A DNA stretch of 64,000 nt, taken from contig NZ_JMCC02000033.1 in assembly GCF_000737335.2 (NCBI RefSeq), positions 9,786-73,785 on the forward strand. Direction: 5' to 3'. The notes beneath the pieces were generated by a model. It was not told where the DNA came from, made no database searches, and worked only from the letters and a program-made list of their open reading frames with translations. This DNA is from Enhygromyxa salina (lineage in GTDB: Bacteria > Myxococcota_A > Polyangia > Nannocystales > Nannocystaceae). Positions within the stretch are counted from its first letter, which is position 1. Every line of letters starts with the position of its first letter. The translations under genes were made by a program, and so were the position numbers. Of this stretch, positions 17,609 through 25,644 are shown one piece after another.

Positions 17609-19507
17609 TCAGTGCCCATACCGGCGCTTGCGCTCGAGGAAGGCCTCGGCGCCGCCTTCGAGGATCTTCTCGATCTCGAACTTGACCTGCTCGACGTCAC
17701 CGCGGGTGCGCAGGCGACCGTGTTGACCGTCGGACTCGGTCACGAACACGGCCTCGGCGTCACCGAGCACGGGGATGTTGGGGTTGTGGGTCACGAAGAT
17801 CAGCTGGCGGCGGGCTTTGACCTCGCCGATGTTGCGCACGACGGTTTCATAAATGAACGCGTTGTCGAGGTTGTCCTCGGGCTGATCGATGAGCAGCGGG
17901 CGATCGCTGTCGAGCAGCAAGATCGGGAGGATCGTCGTGCACTTTTGACCGGTGCTGAGGGTGGACGCGTCTTTGTAAGTGCCGCCGTCACGCAGCTCGA
18001 TCTTCGGGCGATCCTCGAGCTGCAGGGCCTCGAGGTCGAGCAGCAGCTTGCCGTCCTCGGCCCCGCGCAGGCGATCGATCAGCCAGTCGGCCTGCTCGTC
18101 ACGAACCTCCAACGTGGTAGCGATCTCGGACACCGCCGAGCGCTCGACCAAGCGGACCAGCTCGCGCGGCGGCATGTTCTGCTCGATCCGGCCAACCAAG
18201 GTGCTGTAGTGCCGGCCCTGGCCTTTGAGCGCCTCACGCAGGCGCTCGGCATAGTCACCGCGCTCGCCGAATTGCGTGATGCTCACCCGAATGTCGGGCT
18301 CGAGCCGGGAGGTGATCTCGCGGGCGATCTTCTGGCGCAGCACGAACACCTTGTCGTGCAGCTCCGACAGGCGGTCGAGCAGCTCGCCGCGCTTCTTGGT
18401 CAGCTCGAGCAGCTCTTTGCGACGCCGCTCGACCGAGCGCCGCTGCTCGAGCAGCTCGTTGAGCCGGGTCTGCAGCCGCGCGCCCTCGCGGGCTTGGGCC
18501 TGGGCGTCTTGGTGGGCGCGGAGCAGCTCGGTGTAGCGCTGCTCTTGACCGCCGTGGGCTTCCGTCAGCTGGCGATCGAGCTCCTCGACGCTGAGCCGGG
18601 CGCCCTCGACGATCTTGCGGGCGCTGGCGATCGCGCCGACGGCGTCGTTGCCGGCCGCCTCGAGCACCATGTGCAGGCGCTCGAACAGCTCGCCGTTCTC
18701 GCCTTCACTGCGCTCGACGAGCTGGCCAAAGCCCCGGACCATGCGGCTCAGGCCCTCGAACTGGTCGACGACCCCAGCCAGGGTGTCGTCGGCGCGCTTG
18801 AGCATGCGCTTTTCCTGGTCGCGGGCGCCCTTGAGCGCGACCTCGCGGTTGATGTCGTCAGCCTGCTCGCCGCCGACGTCGAGCGCCTCGATCCGCTTCT
18901 TGATCTCGGGGATCTCGCCAAGCATCTCTTCGCGATCGGCGATCGCCTGGCGCAGCTGGTGGATGTCCGCGCTGTTCTTCTCGAGCTGCGAGATCACGTC
19001 GCGGCGGGTTGGATCGAGCCCGGCGATCTCGTCGGCCACGAACTGATCAATGACCTCGAGCTGGGCCCGGGGGCTGATCGCGATGTCCTCGATCTGGTGC
19101 TGGCTGTAGAAGTCCGCGGCGAACACCTGCCCGCGCGAGAGCGAGACCTCGACCGGTGAGCCGCGCTCGTCGGACACCTCGGGCTCACCAGAGCTGCCGC
19201 GCACGACCCGGTACTTCATGCCGTCGCGGGTCTCGATCGTGACCTCTACGGTGCCGCGATCGAGGTTGGCCTTGATCAGCTTGGTCAGCTGCAGCTGGCG
19301 CGTGGGGTCGGTGCTCTGCATCTGACCCAAGCAGTAGCGACACAGCTCGAGGATCGTGGTCTTGCCGGTGCCGCGGGCGCCGATGATGCAGTTGAGGCCG
19401 GCGGCGAAGTCGAGCTCGAGGCCGTCCCAGAACCCGCCGAGGACCGTGAGTCGGCGGATCTTGTGCGAGGCGCGGGGACCATCTTGCTCCGCTAGGATGT
19501 CGGCCAT
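17609..19507 (-). CDS. SMC/RecN-like ABC-type ATPase with central coiled coil
   Basis: This protein is 632 residues from ATG 19507. It has Walker A GARGTGKTT (43-51) near the N-terminus. A central helical region of about 270 residues is rich in Arg/Glu/Gln (coiled coil, for example RLNELLEQRRSVERRRKELLE). The C-terminal half has an ABC signature-like LSTGQKCTTILP and Walker B PLLIDQPEDNLD, followed by IFVTHNPNIPVLGDA. This is the RecF/RecN/SMC-like layout, in which the two ends join into one ATPase head. The coupled kinase gene starts one base after its stop. It may sense DNA or a nucleoprotein state and feed the kinase; this is inference from gene order. Confidence 0.88.
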   Translation of the reverse strand: MADILAEQDGPRASHKIRRLTVLGGFWDGLELDFAAGLNCIIGARGTGKTTILELCRYCLGQMQSTDPTRQLQLTKLIKANLDRGTVEVTIETRDGMKYRVVRGSSGEPEVSDERGSPVEVSLSRGQVFAADFYSQHQIEDIAISPRAQLEVIDQFVADEIAGLDPTRRDVISQLEKNSADIHQLRQAIADREEMLGEIPEIKKRIEALDVGGEQADDINREVALKGARDQEKRMLKRADDTLAGVVDQFEGLSRMVRGFGQLVERSEGENGELFERLHMVLEAAGNDAVGAIASARKIVEGARLSVEELDRQLTEAHGGQEQRYTELLRAHQDAQAQAREGARLQTRLNELLEQRRSVERRRKELLELTKKRGELLDRLSELHDKVFVLRQKIAREITSRLEPDIRVSITQFGERGDYAERLREALKGQGRHYSTLVGRIEQNMPPRELVRLVERSAVSEIATTLEVRDEQADWLIDRLRGAEDGKLLLDLEALQLEDRPKIELRDGGTYKDASTLSTGQKCTTILPILLLDSDRPLLIDQPEDNLDNAFIYETVVRNIGEVKARRQLIFVTHNPNIPVLGDAEAVFVTESDGQHGRLRTRGDVEQVKFEIEKILEGGAEAFLERKRRYGH

Positions 19508-19718
19508 GCGCAAGAGTACCTAGCAGGCTGGAGAAAATCGCCCCACACCGGCAGGCACGCCCCTGAACATTGATGTCTGTGTCGCCGAACTCGCCGTGCG
19601 CCCGGCACCGCAGAAAAGCGGCTAGCGCGCGTGGGCACGTGTTTGGGGCATTTTTGGGATTGGAAAAGCTCACGCGCACCCGGGACGATCTCGAGGCTGG
19701 TTCGGGCATGGTGGGGCG

Positions 19719-20384
19719 GTGAGTGAGTACCCGACCGTTCCCCTGTCGTTCTCGCGCCGTCCCGAGGCACAAGTGCGTGAGCGTGCCCACGCATTCTATG
19801 AGCTGATGGACCTGCGTCGGAGCATTCGGCAGTTCAGCGCGGAGCCGATCCCCCTCGACGCCGTCCGCGAGGCTATCCGGACGGCCGGGACGGCGCCGAG
19901 TGGGGCGCACAAGCAGCCGTGGCGGTTCGTGATGGTGACGGACCCGGCGCTCAAGCACGAGATCCGGCTGGCGGCGGAGGTGGAGGAGCGCGAGACCTAC
20001 GAGCAGCGCATGAGCGACGAGTGGCGGGCCGCCCTCGCGCCGCTGGGGACCGATGAGAACAAGCCCTACCTCGATCACGTGCCGGTGATCATCGTGATGT
20101 TTCGGGTCGACTACGACCTTCGCCCCGACGGATCTCGCAGCAAAAATTACTACGTGCAAGAGAGCTGCGGGATCGCGCTTGGGATGCTGATCGCCGCGCT
20201 CCACAACGCGGGGTTGGCGACGCTCACGCATACGCCCAGCCCCATGAACTTCTTGGCCAAGATCCTTCAGCGGCCCAAGAACGAGCGGCCGTTCATGCTG
20301 CTGCCGGTTGGCTACCCAAGCCCCGATTGCCGGGTGCCCGACCTGGCGCGCAAGCCCCTCGAACAGCTGCTCATCGAGGTTTGA
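19719..20384 (+). CDS. Iodotyrosine deiodinase-like nitroreductase-family flavoprotein
   Basis: This 221-residue protein starts with GTG 19719. FMN-binding motifs are RRSIRQF (about 33-39) and APSGAHKQPW (59-68). The family's late motifs ALHNAGLATLTHTPSPMNF and LLPVGYPSPDCRVPDLARK closely follow the iodotyrosine deiodinase pattern. The substrate-zwitterion triad of that enzyme (Glu157/Tyr161/Lys182 in human numbering) appears conserved as Glu90, Tyr94 and Lys115, with identical spacing. Known bacterial members reductively dehalogenate halotyrosines with FMN. Substrate specificity is inferred; a plain nitroreductase is the fallback. Confidence 0.88.
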   Translation: MSEYPTVPLSFSRRPEAQVRERAHAFYELMDLRRSIRQFSAEPIPLDAVREAIRTAGTAPSGAHKQPWRFVMVTDPALKHEIRLAAEVEERETYEQRMSDEWRAALAPLGTDENKPYLDHVPVIIVMFRVDYDLRPDGSRSKNYYVQESCGIALGMLIAALHNAGLATLTHTPSPMNFLAKILQRPKNERPFMLLPVGYPSPDCRVPDLARKPLEQLLIEV

Positions 20385-20464
20385 ACAGCGAACCGGGCGA
20401 TTGGGGGGTCCGACCATCGGGGCTGAGACGCTGGGCGCTGTCGTGGTATACGGACGCCCGCACC

Positions 20465-21226
20465 ATGCAATCGCTCCTTCGCAACATCGTCATCTCCGCC
20501 ACTGTCACTGTCGCCGCGGTTACCTGTGGGCTCGCTGTGGGCTTGGCCCCGAGTGAGGCGTTGGCGGGACCCGAACAAGAACAGATCTGGTTTGGTACTG
20601 GCGTCGACTCGCTCGAGACCGACGAGAAGGGCCAGGTCACCTCCGAGGGCGCCAAGACCAAGACCGACAAGGTCGATCGGATCCCCAGCGAGGAAGACTG
20701 GGAGCTCAAGCTCCACGCGCGCATGAGCGGGCACGCAGCCGAGGGGCCCGTCTACGTCGAGTTCTATCAGAACGTCGGCGGCAAAGAGTACATCGTGTAT
20801 CGCCACGAAGACGCGGACTACGACGGCTCGCGCTCGTACACCGCGGTGCTCTTGCTCGAGGCCAACATCGGGTTCAACAAGGACCGCGAGTACCGGGTGC
20901 AGATCGTCCAGAACAACGGCAAGCGCGATCTGGTGCTGGCCAAGGGCAAGGTCACGCTGATCGACACCGGCCGCGAGGCCGAGGGCGCCGACGAGCCCGA
21001 GCCCGAGGACGAGGGCGAAGAGGAAGAGGAAGAGGAAGAGGACGACGAGGACGACGAGGACGAGGGCGAAGGGGAGGAGGCCGACGTCGCGCCTCCCCCG
21101 ATCGACGACAGCCCCGCCAAGAAGAAGGGCTGCAGCGTGACCGATGGCGGCGCGACCGACCTCGGCGCGACGGGCCTCGGGATCTTGCTGCTCGCTGCCA
21201 CCTTCCGTCGGCGGCGCAACGGCTGA
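20465..21226 (+). CDS. Exported protein with acidic stalk and MYXO-CTERM-like sorting tail
   Basis: This protein is 253 residues from ATG 20465. It has a signal peptide (NIVISATVTVAAVTCGLAV, cleavage near AGPEQ). A globular beta domain of about 130 residues has no motif I recognise. An extended Glu/Asp stalk follows (about residues 175-210). The C-terminus has the order KKGC, a Gly/Ala/Leu hydrophobic segment (GLGILLLAATF) and RRRRNG. Cys plus hydrophobic helix plus Arg cluster is the MYXO-CTERM signature, which in myxobacteria marks proteins for sorting to the surface. The protein is probably surface-displayed; its function is unknown. Confidence 0.85.
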   Translation: MQSLLRNIVISATVTVAAVTCGLAVGLAPSEALAGPEQEQIWFGTGVDSLETDEKGQVTSEGAKTKTDKVDRIPSEEDWELKLHARMSGHAAEGPVYVEFYQNVGGKEYIVYRHEDADYDGSRSYTAVLLLEANIGFNKDREYRVQIVQNNGKRDLVLAKGKVTLIDTGREAEGADEPEPEDEGEEEEEEEEDDEDDEDEGEGEEADVAPPPIDDSPAKKKGCSVTDGGATDLGATGLGILLLAATFRRRRNG

Positions 21227-21275
21227 GGCCGGCTCAGCTCGAGCGGCGTATTCTCGCGGTGCTAACGTGCCGAGT

Positions 21276-22412
21276 ATGCGCCGCTTTGTCGCGACCTGTG
21301 CTGCCGCTGCCACGCTGGCGCTTGGGTGTGAAGATCCACCGATCGAGGAGCCGCCTGACAACGGCGGACCCGGCGAGAGCTTGGGAACCACGGGCGGGAC
21401 TGGCTCCGAGACTGGGGACGGCGATGGGGACGGGGACGGGGATGGCGACGGGGACGGGGACGGGGACGGGGACGGGGACGGGGACGGGGACGGCGATGGG
21501 GACGGCGACGGGGACGGCGATGGCGACGGCTTCAGCTTCGCGTCGCCGGTGACCACCGAGGTGTTCGCGTTCGATGATCTGCAGCTCGCCGATCTCGACG
21601 CGGACGGCTGCGCGGACTTGGTGCTCGCGGGCACGGGCGCACCCCCGCGGATCAACGTGTACCCAAGCGACTGCAACGGCGGCTTCCTGGCGCCGCCGAT
21701 CACCCACCAGCTCGCCAGCTTCGATGGCTTCGCGCTCGGAGATCTCGACGCCGACGGCCGGGCCGACTTGCTGCTGCAAGCCACCGGCGCGCCGCCGCGG
21801 GTATCCGTGCACCTCAGCAGTGACAACTTCGAGCTGGGCGCGGCGATCACCAGCGAGGTCTTCACCTACGATCGGCTGTGGGCGATCGACATGAACGGCG
21901 ACGGCCGCAGCGAGGCGATCACGTCCCAAACCAACGCCGCCCCGCCCTTGGTCCACAGCTGGAGCGGACCCGGAGACGGGACGCTGACCCTGCTCGCGAG
22001 CGCCGAGGTCGGCAGCTACGACGCCGCCGCGGTCGCCCACCTCAACGGTGATCTGTTTGGGGATCTCGTCACCGGCCTCGGCCAGGTCCCCGTCATCAAC
22101 CCGTGGCTTGGCCAAGGCAACGGCGACCTGATCAGCGCCGCGCTGGTCTGGCCGTTCACCTTCTCGATCCTCGCGCTCGGCGACCTCGACGGTGACGGGT
22201 TCCCCGAGCTGCTCACCGACGTGCCCGGCAACGACTGGCGCGTGTCGATCTACCCCAACACCGGCGACGGCTTCTCGGGTCGCGCCCACGATCTCGCCGG
22301 GGTCTCGTACACCCGCTTGCGCAGCGCCAACATCGACGGCGACGGCGACGACGATCTGGTCATCACCCCGACCGGGATGCCGCCGCGGGTCATGGTCTTC
22401 GAGTCCAAGTAA
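21276..22412 (+). CDS. Lipoprotein with Gly-Asp repeat linker and VCBS/FG-GAP repeats
   Basis: This protein is 378 residues from ATG 21276. The signal peptide ends in ALGC (lipobox, Cys about residue 18). A long (Gly-Asp)n linker follows, encoded by a GGGGAC/GGCGAT-type hexanucleotide repeat at about 21417-21527. The rest is a series of VCBS/FG-GAP-like units, each with a DLDADG- or DMNGDG-type calcium-binding loop (for example LADLDADGCADL, IDMNGDGRSEA, LGDLDGDGFPEL, NIDGDGDDDL), suggesting an integrin-like beta propeller. The product is predicted to be an outer-membrane-anchored adhesion or binding protein. Repeat-length variation of the linker is likely. Confidence 0.87.
   Translation: MRRFVATCAAAATLALGCEDPPIEEPPDNGGPGESLGTTGGTGSETGDGDGDGDGDGDGDGDGDGDGDGDGDGDGDGDGDGDGDGFSFASPVTTEVFAFDDLQLADLDADGCADLVLAGTGAPPRINVYPSDCNGGFLAPPITHQLASFDGFALGDLDADGRADLLLQATGAPPRVSVHLSSDNFELGAAITSEVFTYDRLWAIDMNGDGRSEAITSQTNAAPPLVHSWSGPGDGTLTLLASAEVGSYDAAAVAHLNGDLFGDLVTGLGQVPVINPWLGQGNGDLISAALVWPFTFSILALGDLDGDGFPELLTDVPGNDWRVSIYPNTGDGFSGRAHDLAGVSYTRLRSANIDGDGDDDLVITPTGMPPRVMVFESK
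21417..21527 (+). repeat. Hexanucleotide repeat tract encoding poly(Gly-Asp)
   Basis: About 18 consecutive copies of GGNGAC/GGNGAT, mostly GGGGAC interspersed with GGCGAT, encode the Gly-Asp linker of the lipoprotein. The reading frame is kept because units are six bases long. Slippage would change linker length without a frameshift. Confidence 0.9.
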
Positions 22413-22445
22413 CGAGCCTCGGGCCGGCGCGTAGTGGGTCAGCGC

Positions 22446-23558
22446 ATGAGCGAGATCAGCCCCGACCCCTTGTTTGCGCCCCTCGAGCTCGGCGCGTTGC
22501 GCCTGCCCAACCGGGTGTTGATGTCACCCATGACGCGCTCGCGGGCCCAACAGCCTGGTGACCTACCGACGGAGCTCAACGCCCGCTACTACGCCCAGCG
22601 GGCCAGCGCCGGGCTGATCTTCACCGAGGCTACCCAGGTCAGCCCGCAGGGCAAGGGCTACGCGTTCACGCCGGGCATCCACAGTGACGAGCAGGAGGCG
22701 GGCTGGCGCGGCGTGACCGAGGCCGTGCACGCCAACGGCGGCCGGATCGTCATGCAGCTGTGGCACGTCGGTCGGATGTCACACGAGGAGTTCCATGGCG
22801 GCGAGCCCCCGGTCGCCCCTTCGGCGATCAACGCCAACGCCCAGATCTTCCTGGGTGGTGAGCGCGGCTTCGCTCCAACCTCGACGCCACGCGCCCTCGC
22901 GCTGACCGAACTCCCGGGCATCGTCGAGCAGTTCCGGCAGGGCGCCGAGCGTGCCAAGCGAGCTGGGTTTGATGGCGTCCAGATCCACGGGGCCAACGCG
23001 TACCTGCTCCACCAGTTCCTCAGCGACGGCGCCAACCAGCGCACCGACGCCTACGGGGGCAGCATCACCAACCGCATCCGCCTCACGGTCGAGGTCGCCG
23101 AGGCCGTCGCCAGCGTGTGGGGCCCGGACCGCGTCGGCCTGCGGATCGGCCCCGGACTTGGCGGCATGGGTGGCGCGAGCGAGTCCGACCCGATCCCCCT
23201 GTACACGGCGCTCGCCGACGAGCTCAACCGGCTCTCGCTCGCCTACCTCGACGTCATCGAGTACTTCGGCCCGTCCGACAAGCGCCCGACCGAACCCAGC
23301 GATCTCCACCGCCGGATCCGTCAGCGCTTCACTGGCGCGTACCTGGCCAACGGCGCGTTCACAGCCGAGAGCGCGCGCGAAGCGTTGAAGCGCAACCACA
23401 CCGACGCCGCGATCTTTGGCGCGCCGTTCCTCGCCAACCCCGACCTGCCCGAGCGGTTCCGCCGCGGCGCCCCGCTCAACGAGCCCCGGCGCGAGACCTT
23501 CTTTGGCGGCGACGCGAAGGGCTACATCGACTACCCCACCCTGAGCTGGGCGGAGTGA
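22446..23558 (+). CDS. Old Yellow Enzyme family NADH:flavin oxidoreductase
   Basis: This protein is 370 residues from ATG 22446; an in-frame GTG at 22434 is possible. It is a TIM-barrel FMN enzyme of the NemA/XenB type. Visible motifs are LPNRVLMSPMTRSRA near the N-terminus, FTEATQVSPQGKGY, MQLWHVGRMSH, FDGVQIHGANAYLLHQFLSD and YGGSITNRIR; His and Asn in HGAN are the substrate-anchoring pair. The C-terminus has AIFGAPFLANPDLPERFRRG. It reduces activated C=C bonds or nitro compounds with NAD(P)H. It starts 33 bp after the lipoprotein gene; a functional link is not apparent. Confidence 0.94.
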   Translation: MSEISPDPLFAPLELGALRLPNRVLMSPMTRSRAQQPGDLPTELNARYYAQRASAGLIFTEATQVSPQGKGYAFTPGIHSDEQEAGWRGVTEAVHANGGRIVMQLWHVGRMSHEEFHGGEPPVAPSAINANAQIFLGGERGFAPTSTPRALALTELPGIVEQFRQGAERAKRAGFDGVQIHGANAYLLHQFLSDGANQRTDAYGGSITNRIRLTVEVAEAVASVWGPDRVGLRIGPGLGGMGGASESDPIPLYTALADELNRLSLAYLDVIEYFGPSDKRPTEPSDLHRRIRQRFTGAYLANGAFTAESAREALKRNHTDAAIFGAPFLANPDLPERFRRGAPLNEPRRETFFGGDAKGYIDYPTLSWAE

Positions 23559-23570
23559 TCGTCGCTGCTC

Positions 23571-23927
23571 TCAGGAGCCGGGGCTCATCGCTGTAGCGAT
23601 CGCTATCTCGATCTTGAGAACGGTGATCTCGGCGACCGCGCCTCGCTTGTCGCCCACGCGAGCCGCCGGGATCGCGGCGACGGGTAGGCGGATCCCACTT
23701 CCGATGTTCACACCCGCTCGGTTGGCGATGTTCGGCTCGGAGAACGTGAACACGGGATTCGCAGGGTTCGACTCGATCACCGCCCCGAGCCAGACCCCAT
23801 TGGGTTTTTCCTGCAGGAGCACCACGTAGTGATGACCGCCGCGGCCGCCTGACCTGGTGCGAGGATCTTCGCAGTGACGAACATGCCCCCGCTGAGGCGG
23901 CTTGTGCCGGCGACGACCAAAGACCAT
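23571..23927 (-). pseudogene. Small ORF with likely frameshifted N-terminus
   Basis: The last 85 or so codons read like a real protein (HHYVVLLQEKPNGVWLGAVI, then NIANRAGVNIGSGIRL). The first 33 codons of the open frame are Arg/His-rich and unlike a protein. Just upstream, another minus-strand frame gives a plausible sequence (GGGTFEHLSASTGNAWSLVV, then AGTSRLSGGMFVTAKILAPG) that ends near 23850, where the good downstream frame begins. A single indel near 23840-23860 would join the two. It may be a broken gene, a sequencing error, or two small genes. I recognise no family. Confidence 0.4.
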
Positions 23928-23939
23928 GCGTTGCCGGTA

Positions 23940-24704
23940 CTAGCCGAAAGATGCTCGAACGTTCCGCCACCGGGCGTCGAGTGCCTCGAGCGGCATCGGA
24001 TCTGGAAGCCTGCGGTCGAGCGCTGGCGGTGGTTGTGGAGGCGAAGGCTGCAGCAGCGCGAGCAGAAAGCTGATCTTGGAGTCGAGACCCTCGCGCAGCG
24101 CTTCGAGGTAGAGCTCCCTCACCCTGCCCGAGTCGTCTGCGCCTCGTCGGCGGGCGTGATCGAGGTAGCCAATCAAGAAGATCAAGATCGGGACAAGCCG
24201 GCTTTGATGGACGACAAGTCGGATCTCGGGAGGGATCGTCAGGTCTTCGATGAGCGCCTGGCCGCTCTCTCGGTGCGCGCGGTAGCTTCGGCGGGGTCGA
24301 GGCTGTCCAAGACGCTCGTGAAGCTCTCCGGTGAGCGTCTGCAAATAGCTCAGGCGGCTCATCAGCTCGTCGCCGAGCAGCGACGCCAGCGACGCTTCGT
24401 GAACAGATGACTCGGGCGTTGGACCACTCAGCTGAACGAAGACGTCAGAAAAATGTGGTTCGATCGCCTCGGCTACGATCCAAGCTTCGTGGGCTGATGT
24501 GATCGCATGAGGTCGAGCGCGAACCCCCGCCAGCACCAACCTCAGCGAGCCCGCGACGACCCGTCCGGCGTTCAAGAATCCGCGAAAGTCACGGATGACC
24601 GCGCGGAGCTTGCCCAGCAGTTCATCAACGGTCCAGACCTCCTGAAGTGACTGCTCGACCGAGCTGACCGCTGGGAGCCACACGGATGTCGCGGCTGCCG
24701 TCAC
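23940..24704 (-). CDS. Hypothetical protein, mostly helical
   Basis: The open frame encodes 254 residues. It is predicted to be largely helical, with a hydrophobic stretch LVPILIFLIGYLDHARRR in the C-terminal half that could be a short membrane or buried helix, and a Pro-rich stretch (PSPPQPPPALDRRLPDP) near the end. I see no conserved motif. The surrounding segment (about 23.57-24.75 kb) has less extreme third-position GC than its neighbours, so horizontal acquisition is possible. The end of the frame overlaps in sequence with the alternative frame described for the small downstream ORF. Confidence 0.55.
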   Translation of the reverse strand: MTAAATSVWLPAVSSVEQSLQEVWTVDELLGKLRAVIRDFRGFLNAGRVVAGSLRLVLAGVRARPHAITSAHEAWIVAEAIEPHFSDVFVQLSGPTPESSVHEASLASLLGDELMSRLSYLQTLTGELHERLGQPRPRRSYRAHRESGQALIEDLTIPPEIRLVVHQSRLVPILIFLIGYLDHARRRGADDSGRVRELYLEALREGLDSKISFLLALLQPSPPQPPPALDRRLPDPMPLEALDARWRNVRASFG

Positions 24705-24900
24705 GACACAAACCTAGCACGCATCATACTGCGGTTAAATAGGCAGTGCTGGACCCACCAAGAAAAAACACACGGCACTCTACCGACGTCGCAGCCGGGA
24801 CCGACTGGGCGTGACCATCCAGCGCACGCGAAGGGCGGCCCGGCGCAGCGAGCGACCAGGAGCACGGACATGGATGACCAGCGCGGGGGGTGGCGAGCGC

Positions 24901-25644
24901 TCACGGAACGTGGACTTCGGTCACGTACTCGCGGGTGATCGCCAGGCTCTCGGAGTCGACCATGAACACGTTGGCCTTGCCAACCTGCCCGTCAAACTCC
25001 ACGACCAACCAGATCTCCACCGCCCAAGCCTTGGACTCCGCCAAGCATGGCGGCACCCACCCAACGACGACCGCGGATCCCAGCGCGTCGTTTTGCCGGG
25101 CACGGTAGGCGGCCTGGAAGCTCTCGAGCTGCTTGACGGCGGACAGGGCCGCGCGGGCGACCGGCGGCCGAACTTCCTTGCGCCAGTCGCTGAAGAACCG
25201 GAACTCCTCGAAGCTCGGGCTGCCCGGCCGCAGCACGGCGATGTAGGTCTCGCTCGCGTCGAGGTCACCGTAGTCTTGCAGGTCGAACTCGGGGAACAGG
25301 TTGTCGCTGGCGATCGCCTGATCGCGGGCGCGGATCTGGGTGTCGAGCAGCCGCGCCTCGTGGCGGCTGTAGGCGGTGTAGATCCGCAGCAACATGTACT
25401 CGCTGGGGATCTGGTGATCCCAGTCGAGCACGGCTCGGACCGCCGCGTACTGGTTGGACCCGTAGGGCACCAGCTTGGGCATTGCCTCGTGCAGCTGCAC
25501 GCGAAACTGCTCGGTCGTGGCGATGCTCTGCTCTTGCAGACGCACGTGAACGCGCAGATCCGTGAACGCCTGCTCGACGAGCTTTGACGGCGGCTCGATC
25601 GGCGGTGGCTTGCCCTTGTTCTTGTTGCGCCCAAACAGACTCAC
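24901..25644 (-). CDS. Conserved-looking hypothetical protein coupled to hisG
   Basis: This 247-residue protein starts with GTG 25644 and overlaps the hisG stop in GTGA. It has a short basic N-terminus (SLFGRNKNKGK), a helical region and then a beta-rich C-terminal half (DALGSAVVVGWVPPC, then AVEIWLVVEFDGQVGKANVF) ending VTEVHVP. There is no signal peptide or transmembrane helix, so it is cytosolic. I do not recognise the family. Coupling suggests cotranscription with murA-hisG. Confidence 0.7.
   Translation of the reverse strand: MSLFGRNKNKGKPPPIEPPSKLVEQAFTDLRVHVRLQEQSIATTEQFRVQLHEAMPKLVPYGSNQYAAVRAVLDWDHQIPSEYMLLRIYTAYSRHEARLLDTQIRARDQAIASDNLFPEFDLQDYGDLDASETYIAVLRPGSPSFEEFRFFSDWRKEVRPPVARAALSAVKQLESFQAAYRARQNDALGSAVVVGWVPPCLAESKAWAVEIWLVVEFDGQVGKANVFMVDSESLAITREYVTEVHVP

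Noticed and set aside
16231..17685. Long plus-strand frame opposite the HEAT-like kinase
   Set aside because: GC-rich antisense shadow, rich in Arg, Gly, Val and Leu; the minus-strand kinase has all catalytic boxes.
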